This document shows, one piece after another, positions 41,861 to 49,636 of a DNA stretch of 64,000 nucleotides. The translations under genes and the position numbers were made by a program. The stretch's first letter is position 1. The number at the start of each line of letters is the position of its first letter. The notes under the pieces are model-generated. The model did no database searches. It worked only from the letters and a program-made list of their open reading frames with translations, and was not told where the DNA came from. This DNA is from Lachnospiraceae bacterium (GTDB lineage: Bacteria > Bacillota > Clostridia > Lachnospirales > Lachnospiraceae): contig CAAGMZ010000015.1 in assembly GCA_900771195.1 (NCBI GenBank), positions 16,636 through 80,635 on the forward strand, written 5' to 3'.

Positions 41861-42940
41861 TCATTCCTCAATAATTCCGCCGCACACTATGCATCCATTG
41901 TCATAAAACACTGCCGACTGCCCCGGAGTAGCCGCTCTCACGGGTTTGTCGAACTCAGCCACAAGCGTGTCCCCGGACGTCTGCGTAATAGTGCATGGTG
42001 CCTCGGTCTGTGAATATCTCAGTTTTCCCATGACGCGCACCGGCTCTGTAAACCCTTCAACAGACATGAAGTTAACATCCGACACATTAACTTTTGTCAC
42101 CATAAGGTCTTCCCTGCTCCCCAGTGTGACCGTATTGTCTGCAGGATTTATGGCAATCACAAAACGCGGCTCTCCGAATGACACTCCGAGACCCTTTCTC
42201 TGCCCTACCGTATAATGCGTAATTCCATTGTGCTGTCCCAGAATTTTCCCTGACTTGTCAATAAAACTTCCGGGTCTGTCGGCGAGCCCTGTCTCCCTTG
42301 CTATAAATCCGGCATAGTCACCGTCCGGCACAAAGCATATATCCTGGCTGTCTTTCTTATGGGCGACAGGCAGTCCGGCTTTTTCCGCCATTTCACGCAC
42401 CTGTTCCTTTTCATAGCCATATATGGGAAAAAGAGTGTGTTTAAGCTCCTCCTGGGTAAGGTTGTAAAGGACATACGACTGGTCCTTATTTTTAGATACA
42501 GACTTCTCCACGCTGTATCTGCCGTTCTGCAGCCTGATTATCCTGCCGTAGTGTCCGGTGGCTATATAGTCCGCACCGATTTCAAGGGATCTGTGAAGGA
42601 GTGCTTCCCACTTTATATATCTGTTGCAGGCAATGCATGGATTGGGGGTCCTGCCCTTGTAATACTCACCGACAAAATAATCAATTACTTTTTTCTGAAA
42701 TTCCTGTCTGAAGTTCATCACATAATGCGGAATTCCGATTACCTCAGCAACCCTTCTGGCATCCTCAACAGCAGAAAGACCGCAGCAACCGCCGTTTTCC
42801 GACACCTGCTCCGGTTCTTCATCCTGCCATATCTGCATTGTCACTCCGATAACATCGTAGCCCTGTTCTTTTAAAATAAGGGCTGCCACGGAGGAATCGA
42901 CTCCCCCGGACATCCCTACGACAACTTTACCTTTACTCAT
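41861..42940 (-). CDS. mnmA: tRNA-specific 2-thiouridylase MnmA
   Basis: 359 residues. Puts sulfur on U34 of Lys/Glu/Gln tRNAs, taking it from the IscS relay encoded just upstream. PP-loop GMSGGVDSSVAAL (8-20), catalytic Cys pair in NPCIACNRYIKW (about 103) and SQDICFVPDGDY (about 200). Its ATG overlaps the iscU stop (TGATG). AAGGAAG lies upstream. Confidence 0.95.
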   Translation of the reverse strand: MSKGKVVVGMSGGVDSSVAALILKEQGYDVIGVTMQIWQDEEPEQVSENGGCCGLSAVEDARRVAEVIGIPHYVMNFRQEFQKKVIDYFVGEYYKGRTPNPCIACNRYIKWEALLHRSLEIGADYIATGHYGRIIRLQNGRYSVEKSVSKNKDQSYVLYNLTQEELKHTLFPIYGYEKEQVREMAEKAGLPVAHKKDSQDICFVPDGDYAGFIARETGLADRPGSFIDKSGKILGQHNGITHYTVGQRKGLGVSFGEPRFVIAINPADNTVTLGSREDLMVTKVNVSDVNFMSVEGFTEPVRVMGKLRYSQTEAPCTITQTSGDTLVAEFDKPVRAATPGQSAVFYDNGCIVCGGIIEE

Positions 42941-43383
42941 CAATACTCTTCCTTAGGTGCTTCTTCTTTCTCACCTATATCATTAACCGGTCTCTCAAGT
43001 CCCTCAATCTTAATGTTGTTCTTCTCGGCATAATCCCACAGCGCTGCATGTATTGCTTCCTCCGCAAGAAGAGAGCAGTGAACCTTCACAGGGGGAAGTC
43101 CGTCAAGAGCCTCCATAACAGCCTTGTTGGTCACCTGAAGAGCCTCGTAAATACTTTTTCCCTTAACAAGCTCCGTAGCCATACTGCTTGTGGCAACTGC
43201 AGCTCCGCATCCGAAGGTCTTGAACTTGCAGTCACGGATAATCTGATTCTCATCAATATCAAGATAAATCCTCATTATATCGCCGCATTTGGCATTACCC
43301 ACAGTTCCTACGCCTGAAGCATTATCTATCTCACCTACGTTACGCGGATTGTTAAAATGATCCATTACTTTTTCACTATACAT
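42940..43383 (-). CDS. iscU: Iron-sulfur cluster scaffold protein, NifU/IscU type
   Basis: 147 residues. Builds Fe-S clusters on three Cys, seen in GNAKCGDIMRI (about 36), FGCGAAVATSS (about 62) and VHCSLLAEEA (about 104). MDHFNNPRNVG is the family opening. An acidic/basic tail (GEKEEAPKEEY) follows. The ATG at 43383 has AAAGGAAG upstream. Encoded between iscS and mnmA, the usual clostridial layout. Confidence 0.95.
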   Translation of the reverse strand: MYSEKVMDHFNNPRNVGEIDNASGVGTVGNAKCGDIMRIYLDIDENQIIRDCKFKTFGCGAAVATSSMATELVKGKSIYEALQVTNKAVMEALDGLPPVKVHCSLLAEEAIHAALWDYAEKNNIKIEGLERPVNDIGEKEEAPKEEY

Positions 43384-43408
43384 AATGAAATACTTCCTTT
43401 CAGTAAAT

Positions 43409-44617
43409 CTATTTATTCTCAAAAAGCCTCTCGTCAACCGCAGGCTTATCTGCTATAAAATCAGCATAAAGCGGCGACATGCTCCTAAGTCTCTCGATTA
43501 TTTCCTTAAGCTTGTCCACTGTAAAATCAATGTCTTCCATGGTAGTCTTCTCTGAAAGTGTCAGACGCAGAGAACCGTGCGCTATCTCATGCGGAAGCCC
43601 GATTGCAAGAAGGACATGTGACGGGTCAAGTGAGCCCGACGTGCAGGCAGAGCCGCTTGATGCGCAGATGCCGTTCTGGTCAAGAAGAATCAGCATTGAC
43701 TCCCCTTCTATAAATCTGAAACAGAAGTTGGCATTATTGGGAAGCCTCTTTGTCCTGTCTCCGTTAAGTCTCACATACGGAATCTCACTGAGAACACGGT
43801 CTATAAGATGATCTCTGAGCTTTGTCTCATAAGCCATTCTCTCTTTGAGATTGGCAGCGCCTATCTCCGTAGCCTTGCCAAGCCCGACGATTCCGGGAAC
43901 ATTATGTGTACCTGCCCGTCTTCCGCGTTCCTGTGAACCTCCGTGAATGAATGAGCGTATTTTTATTCCCTTCCTTATATACATAAATCCGATGCCCTTT
44001 GGCCCGTTAAGCTTGTGCCCGCTGGCACTGAGCATATCTATATGCTGGGCATCAACATTAATCGGAACATGACAGTATGCCTGAACTGCATCCGTGTGGA
44101 AAAGAGCCCCTGCATCATGTGCAATCTGTGCGAGCTCCTCAATGGGCTCTATGGTTCCTATCTCGTTGTTGGCAGCCATTATGGATACGAGTATCGTGTC
44201 AGGCCTTATAGCCGCCTTAAGAGTCTCAGGCTGCACGATTCCGTTCTCATCCACGTCAAGATATGTGACCTCATATCCCTGCTTTTCCAGCCATTCACAG
44301 GTGTGAAGTATGGCATGATGCTCTATCCTGCTTGTTATTATATGCTTTCCCTTGTCGGCATAGGCCTCAGCCGTTGCCTTGAGCGCCCAGTTATCAGACT
44401 CACTTCCGCCTCCGGTAAAATATATTTCCGATTGGTCTGCCCCGATAAAGTCAGCTATCGTCTTTCTCGCCTTTGCGACAGCCTCTCCTGCCTTCCCGGC
44501 AAAAGAGTATACACTGGACGGATTACCGTAAAACTCCGTAAAATACGGTGTCATTTCCTCAAGGACCTCAGGATAAACCTGAGTCGTTGCAGCGTTATCC
44601 AAATAAATAGTCTTCAT
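43409..44617 (-). CDS. iscS: Cysteine desulfurase, IscS/NifS type
   Basis: 402 residues. Removes sulfur from cysteine for Fe-S clusters and tRNA thiolation. PLP Lys in SASGHKLNGPKGIGFMYI (about 203), AATTQVYPEV opening, and catalytic Cys in SSGSACTSGSLDPSHVL (about 325). It consumes cysteine whose synthesis genes metY-cysK share a regulatory site with rrf2. Its own promoter is seen at 44656-44683. Confidence 0.95.
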   Translation of the reverse strand: MKTIYLDNAATTQVYPEVLEEMTPYFTEFYGNPSSVYSFAGKAGEAVAKARKTIADFIGADQSEIYFTGGGSESDNWALKATAEAYADKGKHIITSRIEHHAILHTCEWLEKQGYEVTYLDVDENGIVQPETLKAAIRPDTILVSIMAANNEIGTIEPIEELAQIAHDAGALFHTDAVQAYCHVPINVDAQHIDMLSASGHKLNGPKGIGFMYIRKGIKIRSFIHGGSQERGRRAGTHNVPGIVGLGKATEIGAANLKERMAYETKLRDHLIDRVLSEIPYVRLNGDRTKRLPNNANFCFRFIEGESMLILLDQNGICASSGSACTSGSLDPSHVLLAIGLPHEIAHGSLRLTLSEKTTMEDIDFTVDKLKEIIERLRSMSPLYADFIADKPAVDERLFENK

Positions 44618-44652
44618 ATCAATGCCTCTTTTTTGTTATATTTGCACTAAAG

Positions 44653-44683
44653 GACAGTATAGCATATACGAAAATACTGTCAA
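44653..44683 (-). promoter_or_regulatory. iscS promoter with overlapping palindrome
   Basis: TTGACA (44678-44683) and TATACT (44656-44661), 16-nt spacer. GACAGTAT (44653-44660) and ATACTGTC (44674-44681) are perfect inverted arms that overlap both promoter boxes, as an operator would. Confidence 0.65.
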
Positions 44684-44751
44684 TGCGATTGTACAAAAAA
44701 ATTTATCATGACATAAGCAAATGGCAAAATGTACTTTTGACACTCACATCA

Positions 44752-45186
44752 TCATATGCTGTAATTCTCGGAATTATTGTTCTGCCATTCAACAAGGTCC
44801 GCCAGCGTAATACTGTCAACAACATTATTTATGGCTTCGTTAAGTCTTTTCCATACCTCAATCGTGGCACAGGTCTCCATTTTATCACACGAAACCGCAT
44901 CCTCAGCCACACACGGTACCGGTGCAAGGCTGCCCTCAGTCAGTCGCAGAACCATCCCCACGGTATATTCATCAGGACGCTTTGTAAGAGTATAACCACC
45001 CTGGGCTCCTCTTACACTCCTTACAAATCCTGCCCCGTTAAGAACCGATATAATCTGTTCAAGGTATTTATCCGATATCCCCTGTCTTCCTGCAATTTCT
45101 TTAATACTCACAGGCTTTGTCGCGGAATTTACCGCTATATCCAGCATAAGCCTCAGTGCATAACGCCCTCTTGTTGATATTTTCAT
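44752..45186 (-). CDS. Rrf2-family regulator, IscR/CymR-like
   Basis: 144 residues. Winged helix with MKISTRGRYALRLMLDIA, KEIAGRQGISDKYLEQI, and GYTLTKRPDEYTV. Three Cys in PCVAEDAVSCDKMETC (about 92-107) have spacing C-x7-C-x5-C, close to the Fe-S-binding C-x5-C-x5-C of IscR, so it may sense Fe-S status. CymR of Bacillus, which senses cysteine supply, is the other close relative. GAGGTG precedes the ATG. First gene before iscS-iscU-mnmA. Its promoter holds a site also found at metY. Confidence 0.92.
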   Translation of the reverse strand: MKISTRGRYALRLMLDIAVNSATKPVSIKEIAGRQGISDKYLEQIISVLNGAGFVRSVRGAQGGYTLTKRPDEYTVGMVLRLTEGSLAPVPCVAEDAVSCDKMETCATIEVWKRLNEAINNVVDSITLADLVEWQNNNSENYSI

Positions 45187-45260
45187 ATCTGTCACCTCAA
45201 TACTGCATATATTACCGATTGCTCCGCCCCTTCCTCATGGTGGCGCACCAATCATATTAT

Positions 45261-45289
45261 AGTATACCAAGTCAGTAGGAATATATCAA
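45261..45289 (-). promoter_or_regulatory. rrf2 promoter with candidate operator
   Basis: TTGATA (45284-45289) and TATACT (45261-45266), 17-nt spacer. The 23-mer 45261-45283 covers spacer and -10 and matches the metY site at 17 of 23 positions, including TATTC, TAC and TTGGTAT. This suggests autorepression. Confidence 0.65.
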
Positions 45290-45290
45290 G

Positions 45291-45346
45291 AAAAAAATAA
45301 AAACAGGTGCCGTGTCCGTGCCCGAAGCCGGCGAAAACAACACCTG
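45291..45346 (-). terminator. Terminator after DegV gene
   Basis: CAGGTG/CACCTG closes a long GC-rich stem-loop and is followed on the minus strand by TTTTTATTTTTTT. Confidence 0.8.
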
Positions 45347-45396
45347 AATAATATATGTGCATTAACACACAGCAAATATGCAGTTGTATGATAATC

Positions 45397-46260
45397 CTAT
45401 GCTCTGCACGCTGCTATTGCCAGAGCCCCCGGTCCTATATGACAGCCAATGCTGAGAGACAGCTCTCTTGCGGTAATCTCCTGCCCGGGAAAAGCCTCCT
45501 TAATCTCATCGACCCAGCTGTTCATAGTCTCCTCATCAACCTTGCTGCTTACGGCAAACAGTCTTATCTTTCCGGCTTTGTAAAGCTCCGAAAGTCTGGA
45601 ATCAAGATCCTTTTTTGCAGCCTCTATCATCGTATGGCGTGCCTTCTTCATTCCGCGCTCCTTGGCAAATGCATCAAGCTTCTCGCCCTGTATGGTCAGA
45701 ACAGGCTTAAGATTAAGCACTGTTCCTATCGCAGCTGCAGCAGCTGTGACGCGTCCGCCCTTCTTAAGATATGAAAGCGTATCTACCGCTATATATATTG
45801 TCGCATCATATGCTTCCTTCTCAAGACGCTCCTTTATCTGCGCAGCATTCATGCCTTCTTTGGCATAGGTCATGGCATCATATACGGAGCTCTCCATTGT
45901 AACGGAAATTCTGTGATTGTCCACAACCCAAACCTTGCCGTCGTAATCCTCGGCAAAAACCTTCGCACTGTTGCAGGACTCACTGAGCCCGCTGGACATG
46001 GGAATATAAACTATATCATCATACCCATCCGCCAGAATCCTGTCCCACATATCCATCACATCCCCGGGAGAAGGCTGGGAAGTGGAAACCTCCGCACCCT
46101 GAGCCAGATAATCATAAAATTCATCCGAAGTCATATCCTTCCCCTGAAATTTAATCTCTCCGTTTATGAAAAAAGGCATTGGCATAAGAAAAATACCAAG
46201 TTCTTCAGCCTCACTTGCTGATATTCCGCTGTTCTCGTCAGTCATTACTGCAGTTCTCAT
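45397..46260 (-). CDS. DegV family fatty-acid-binding protein
   Basis: 287 residues. Two-domain DegV fold; members bind long-chain fatty acids for FakA kinases. Signatures: AVMTDENSGISASEAEELGI at the start (family 'TDS' site read here as TDE), TSQPSPGDVMDMW (about 80), LSYLKKGGRVTAAAAAIGTVLNLKP (about 165-190) and IGCHIGPGALAIA at the end. The ATG at 46260 is set by AGGAGG 5 nt upstream. A second DegV gene is at 54894-55733. Confidence 0.93.
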   Translation of the reverse strand: MRTAVMTDENSGISASEAEELGIFLMPMPFFINGEIKFQGKDMTSDEFYDYLAQGAEVSTSQPSPGDVMDMWDRILADGYDDIVYIPMSSGLSESCNSAKVFAEDYDGKVWVVDNHRISVTMESSVYDAMTYAKEGMNAAQIKERLEKEAYDATIYIAVDTLSYLKKGGRVTAAAAAIGTVLNLKPVLTIQGEKLDAFAKERGMKKARHTMIEAAKKDLDSRLSELYKAGKIRLFAVSSKVDEETMNSWVDEIKEAFPGQEITARELSLSIGCHIGPGALAIAACRA

Positions 46261-46407
46261 ACATACCTCCTGATATATTTTCCACATCATCTATACTTCA
46301 AAACTACGTCACGGGTAAATAATTACTACTTAACACCTTGACTATTATTTATACATGTATTAAAATAAATCAAAATAAATAAAAAGGCAAGTACATTTTT
46401 CCAAAAA

Positions 46408-46437
46408 TGTAAGTTAATTATACATGCGTAAGTTAAT
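46408..46437 (+). promoter_or_regulatory. Direct repeat before the TetR gene
   Basis: GTAAGTTAATT occurs at 46408-46418 and 46427-46437, 19 bases apart start to start, with a -10-like TATACAT between them. The second copy ends 14 bases before the TetR ATG. Possible operator for self-control. Confidence 0.45.
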
Positions 46438-46451
46438 TCAGGGAGATTGTT

Positions 46452-47030
46452 ATGGAAGACAAAAGAGTAAGAAAAACAAAAAAATATCTTAAAGACACGC
46501 TTATAGAACTGCTCAACGAAGAAACATTCGAACAGATAACGGTAACCCAGATCTGCAACAGGGCCGATATAAGCAGGATTACATTCTATACGCATTACGC
46601 TGACAAATACGATCTTGTGGAAGATATATTTCAGGACATGATAGAAATCGGCACAGCCGATTACGCCAACCGTGAAAAAAATCAGAATCAGAGCCGGGAT
46701 ATAGCCACCGGCTTTGTCAATGTGATGGACAGCATAGTCAGCCTTTATTACAGACATTATGATTTTTTCAAGCATGCAAAGCCGGAACGTAATCCATATC
46801 TGGCATTTTCCTTTTATAATCATGTGCTTGCAACCGTAGAGCACCACACCAACAAGGAAAGCTCTATACATCAAATGAAATATTCAACCGGGCAGATAAC
46901 CGGCTTCCTCTGCTACGGTCTTGTGGGCTTTATCAACGAAAGCCATCGTGAAACCGAGGACATGGAAAAAATAGAAATCGAGGCCCATCAGCTGCTTCTT
47001 GACATAATGCAGAACGGGATTCTTTTCTGA
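46452..47030 (+). CDS. TetR/AcrR-family regulator
   Basis: 192 residues. N-terminal helix-turn-helix at about 10-60: LKDTLIELLNEETFEQITVTQIC ... ADISRITFYTHYADKYDL (quoted in parts). The helical C-terminal domain, with YYRHYDFFKHAKPERNP, resembles the TetR_C_8-type of Firmicutes. GGGAG lies 7 nt before the ATG. No obvious target operon sits beside it; the DegV gene is divergent and shares its upstream region. Confidence 0.9.
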   Translation: MEDKRVRKTKKYLKDTLIELLNEETFEQITVTQICNRADISRITFYTHYADKYDLVEDIFQDMIEIGTADYANREKNQNQSRDIATGFVNVMDSIVSLYYRHYDFFKHAKPERNPYLAFSFYNHVLATVEHHTNKESSIHQMKYSTGQITGFLCYGLVGFINESHRETEDMEKIEIEAHQLLLDIMQNGILF

Positions 47031-47052
47031 CAGACTCCGCCGCGATAAATGC

Positions 47053-47101
47053 AAAAATTCCGGCATGCTCCGCAAATCGGTGCCTTACCGGAATTTTTTT
47101 C
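47053..47101 (+). terminator. Terminator after TetR
   Basis: AAAAATTCCGG and CCGGAATTTTTTT form an 11-bp stem with a long loop and a T-run. It may also serve the convergent small ORF at 47169-47342. Confidence 0.8.
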
Positions 47102-47168
47102 TTTCATATATGGGCACTGCCCCGGTATTCCTGTCAGAAGAACGTATTTCAACAGTCAGAAATCGTCT

Positions 47169-47342
47169 TCATCCGACTTTTCCGAATAATACGCCATATG
47201 GTTTCCTGTTGTGTTTTTCTCCTCTGTGATGTCTTATCATCCGGATGAGGCTTCCGCTCCCACTATAGCTGTAAGCCCGTTCAATATGTCTGTCGTGTAT
47301 CTCTCCCATAAGCATGCAAAGTTCCAATCCTGTCATACACAT
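47169..47342 (-). CDS. Small basic protein (57 aa) overlapping the end of an ECF sigma gene
   Basis: 57 codons starting inside the last codons of the sigma factor gene (10-base overlap). A strong AGGAGG lies 4 nt before the first ATG and 10 nt before a second ATG two codons on. The peptide begins MCMTGLELCMLMGEIHD, continues with a Ser/Gly/Tyr stretch, then a strongly basic part (RMIRHHRGEKHNRKP). No membrane helix. It is probably translationally coupled to the sigma factor. I do not recognise it; anti-sigma or accessory roles are guesses. Confidence 0.55.
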   Translation of the reverse strand: MCMTGLELCMLMGEIHDRHIERAYSYSGSGSLIRMIRHHRGEKHNRKPYGVLFGKVG

Positions 47343-47896
47343 ATCTCCTCCTTTTCAAGTGCACTGCGTAATTTTTTCCTGAGTCTGTGCAGAAGCCCGC
47401 CAACCTGTCCGCTGCTCATATTAAGGTCACCGGCTATCTGCCCCAGGGACTGAAACCCCCAATACCGCCTTACAAAAACAGCATGCTGCCTGTCATTCAG
47501 TCCATCCAGAAATGCATTTATGACCCTGATTGTCTCTCTTCTTCGCTCGTACAGTTCAATAGTGCATATACGGCACTCCGGCAGGCACTCCTCCAGTTCT
47601 TTTGTAAGCTCCACAAGCTTTCCCCTCCTCTTGTAGCGGTTTTTGTACTGAATACGCCTCAGTGCAAGATTCCGACATATTTTCATACAGTATGCCCTCA
47701 GATATTCAGGTCTTCTCGGCGGTATACTGTTCCACGTTCTTAGATATGTGTCATCCTCACACTCTTCCGCATCCTCGTGGCATTCCATCAGCCCCAGTGC
47801 CACGCTGTAAATCTGTCTGCCATATTTGATTTTGGTCTCATAAAGCGCGTGTTCCTCCCTTTTGAAATACATTTCAATAATCTTCTCGTCCTCCAT
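47333..47896 (-). CDS. ECF-type RNA polymerase sigma factor
   Basis: 187 residues. Region 2 at about 10-80 (IYSVALGLMECHEDAEECEDDTYLRTWNSIP, given by position; the motif DTYLRTWN is diagnostic) and region 4 at about 128-180 (LNDRQHAVFVRRYWGFQSLGQIAGDLNMS ... LHRLRKKLR). No region 3, as usual for ECF factors. GGAAGG lies 5 nt before the ATG at 47896. No membrane anti-sigma gene is adjacent; instead a 57-codon ORF overlaps its end. Confidence 0.88.
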   Translation of the reverse strand: MEDEKIIEMYFKREEHALYETKIKYGRQIYSVALGLMECHEDAEECEDDTYLRTWNSIPPRRPEYLRAYCMKICRNLALRRIQYKNRYKRRGKLVELTKELEECLPECRICTIELYERRRETIRVINAFLDGLNDRQHAVFVRRYWGFQSLGQIAGDLNMSSGQVGGLLHRLRKKLRSALEKEEICV

Positions 47897-47984
47897 ATTC
47901 ACCTTCCTTTGTAATCACTCCCTCCATAAACATAGATACACTTTTTTCTGATAAAATTACGTTGCTTTTTGTTGTTTTATTTCT

Positions 47985-48013
47985 TTGATATTTGTTGGAA
48001 ATTGTGGTATTGT
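47985..48013 (+). promoter_or_regulatory. map promoter
   Basis: TTGATA (47985-47990) and TATTGT (48008-48013), 17-nt spacer, 29 bases before the ATG. Confidence 0.6.
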
Positions 48014-48041
48014 TACTGTTAGGATTTATAAGGAGGCTGTT

Positions 48042-48911
48042 ATGAAATTAGGAAGAAATGACCCCTGTTGGTGTGGCAGCGGTCTGAAATACAAGAAATG
48101 TCACTGTGAATTTGACGAAAAAATAGAAGCTCTGAGAGAACAGGGCTTTGAGGTTCCAAGCCACGATATAATTAAGACGCCGGCCCAGATTGAGGGTATA
48201 CGCGAGAGTGCCAAAATCAACATCGCTGTCCTCGACTATGTGGCAGCCCACATAAAAGAAGGAATTTCTACAGAAGAAATCAATACATGGGTGGATTCCG
48301 AAACACGCAGAATGGGCGGTATACCTGCTCCTCTCAATTATGAAGGCTATCCCAAGAGTGTCTGCACTTCGCTTAACGACCAGGTATGCCACGGCATTCC
48401 TTCCCCTGATGTGATTTTAAAGGACGGAGATTTTCTGAATGTTGATGTATCAACGATTTATAACGGATATTATTCTGATTCCTCAAGAACCTTCTGCATC
48501 GGAAATGTGAGCGAGGAAAAAAGAAGGCTTATAGAAGCCGCCAAAGAAAGCCTGACGGTAGGCCTTAACGCAGTAAAGCCCTGGCGCCCTATCGGCGACA
48601 TGAGTGCAGCCGTAAGGGAATTCATTCATTCAAAGGGATATACGGTTGTCCGGGAAATCGGCGGACACGGGTGCGGACTTGAGTTCCACGAAGACCCCTG
48701 GGTCGGATATGTATTTGAAAAAGGTACCAAAATGATTATGGTTCCCGGAATGGTATTCACCATAGAGCCAATGGTAAATATGGGCAAGCCCGGCGTAGTG
48801 CAGGATGACGAAAACGGCTGGACAATATACACAGAAGACGGTTCGCCGTCGGCACAGTGGGAAATTCAGGTGCTTGTTACTGACACCGGAGCTGAAATAA
48901 TTTCATACTAA
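48042..48911 (+). CDS. map: Methionine aminopeptidase with N-terminal SEC-C zinc motif
   Basis: 289 residues. Removes the first Met from new proteins. The N-terminal 20 residues (GRNDPCWCGSGLKYKKCH) form a SEC-C zinc motif as at the end of SecA. The type I catalytic domain follows, with metal ligands in VDVSTIYNGYYSDSSRTF, HGCGLEFHEDP, FTIEPMVNMG and WEIQVLVTD, and the His of CHGIPSP. AAGGAGG lies 5 nt before the ATG at 48042. The SEC-C part probably docks it to the ribosome. Confidence 0.95.
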   Translation: MKLGRNDPCWCGSGLKYKKCHCEFDEKIEALREQGFEVPSHDIIKTPAQIEGIRESAKINIAVLDYVAAHIKEGISTEEINTWVDSETRRMGGIPAPLNYEGYPKSVCTSLNDQVCHGIPSPDVILKDGDFLNVDVSTIYNGYYSDSSRTFCIGNVSEEKRRLIEAAKESLTVGLNAVKPWRPIGDMSAAVREFIHSKGYTVVREIGGHGCGLEFHEDPWVGYVFEKGTKMIMVPGMVFTIEPMVNMGKPGVVQDDENGWTIYTEDGSPSAQWEIQVLVTDTGAEIISY

Positions 48912-48929
48912 GCATGACATCTTATTGCA

Positions 48930-48975
48930 CAAAAAATTTGCGGCGGATGCTATTTAGTGTCCGCCGCAAATACTT
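48930..48975. terminator. Bidirectional terminator between map and DUF4234 gene
   Basis: ATTTGCGGCGGA pairs with TCCGCCGCAAAT (12 bp) around a 12-nt loop. T-rich tails lie on both strands, the stronger one (AAATTTTTTG) on the minus strand. Confidence 0.85.
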
Positions 48976-49019
48976 TTACGTATGTAAATTCAAACGTGTT
49001 TCAGCCACTTATACAGCTT

Positions 49020-49562
49020 TTACTGTCCCTGGTTATCAGAACCTCCCTGATAGGGCTGCTGATTTGCCTGCTGATAGGGCTGCTGACCTGCCTGCTGATA
49101 AGGCTGCTGGTAGGGCTGCTGACCTGCCTGCTGATAAGGCTGCTGATATCCCTGATTGTATCCTCCGTTTACAGACTGACTGTTCCTTCCGTTGAAATCT
49201 GCTGAAAGAAGATTCATGGCCTTGCAAAGCTTATGAAGGTAAACAAACGGTCCCACGATGATAAGAGAGCCAAGCACATTCCAAAGCCAGAAGGTTGAGG
49301 CATCGAAGCTGTAATTGATTCCCCTCTCCCGAATGCTCTGACCGGCTTTAGCTGATATCCTGTGCATCCACACAAGCGGAACAATTCCAAACGTAAGCCA
49401 TGAGAAAATAAAGAATACAAGGCAGTAATGCATTGTCTTCTTGGAATTCGGAGCAAGGATATTAAGATCCTCTCCTACTGTTGACCAAAACCAGATGCCG
49501 TAAATTCCTCCGGTGATAAGTGACAAAAGAATTGTCTTCACCATTCCTCTGTTAGTTCTCAT
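49020..49562 (-). CDS. DUF4234 membrane protein with Gln-Pro-Tyr repeat tail
   Basis: 180 residues. Three or four membrane helices in the first 115 (VKTILLSLITGGIYGIWFW, TFGIVPLVWMHRI, LWNVLGSLIIVGPFVYLHKLC), matching DUF4234. The last 45 residues are a low-complexity repeat of QQPYQQ/AGQQPYQQ units, encoded by a tandem DNA repeat at about 49045-49150. Cytoplasmic or surface role of the tail is unknown. It has a strong promoter. Confidence 0.82.
   Translation of the reverse strand: MRTNRGMVKTILLSLITGGIYGIWFWSTVGEDLNILAPNSKKTMHYCLVFFIFSWLTFGIVPLVWMHRISAKAGQSIRERGINYSFDASTFWLWNVLGSLIIVGPFVYLHKLCKAMNLLSADFNGRNSQSVNGGYNQGYQQPYQQAGQQPYQQPYQQAGQQPYQQANQQPYQGGSDNQGQ
49045..49150 (-). repeat. Tandem coding repeat in the DUF4234 gene
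   Basis: Units of 18-27 bases based on CAGCAGCCCTACCAGCAG are repeated about five times in frame, giving the QQPYQQ(A/G) tail. Such arrays expand and shrink by slippage. Confidence 0.75.
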
Positions 49563-49606
49563 AATTTTTCCTTTCTTTCATTCCTTTTGTTTTATACTAC
49601 ATTAAA

Positions 49607-49635
49607 ATATTATTACTTACATAGATATATGTCAA
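49607..49635 (-). promoter_or_regulatory. Promoter of the DUF4234 gene
   Basis: Perfect TTGACA (49630-49635) and TAATAT (49607-49612), 17-nt spacer. Confidence 0.75.
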
Positions 49636-49636
49636 A

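Noticed and set aside
45187..45260. Short frames (MIGAPP, MRKGRSNR) in the rrf2 leader as leader peptides
   Set aside because: No ribosome binding site and no telling codon content.
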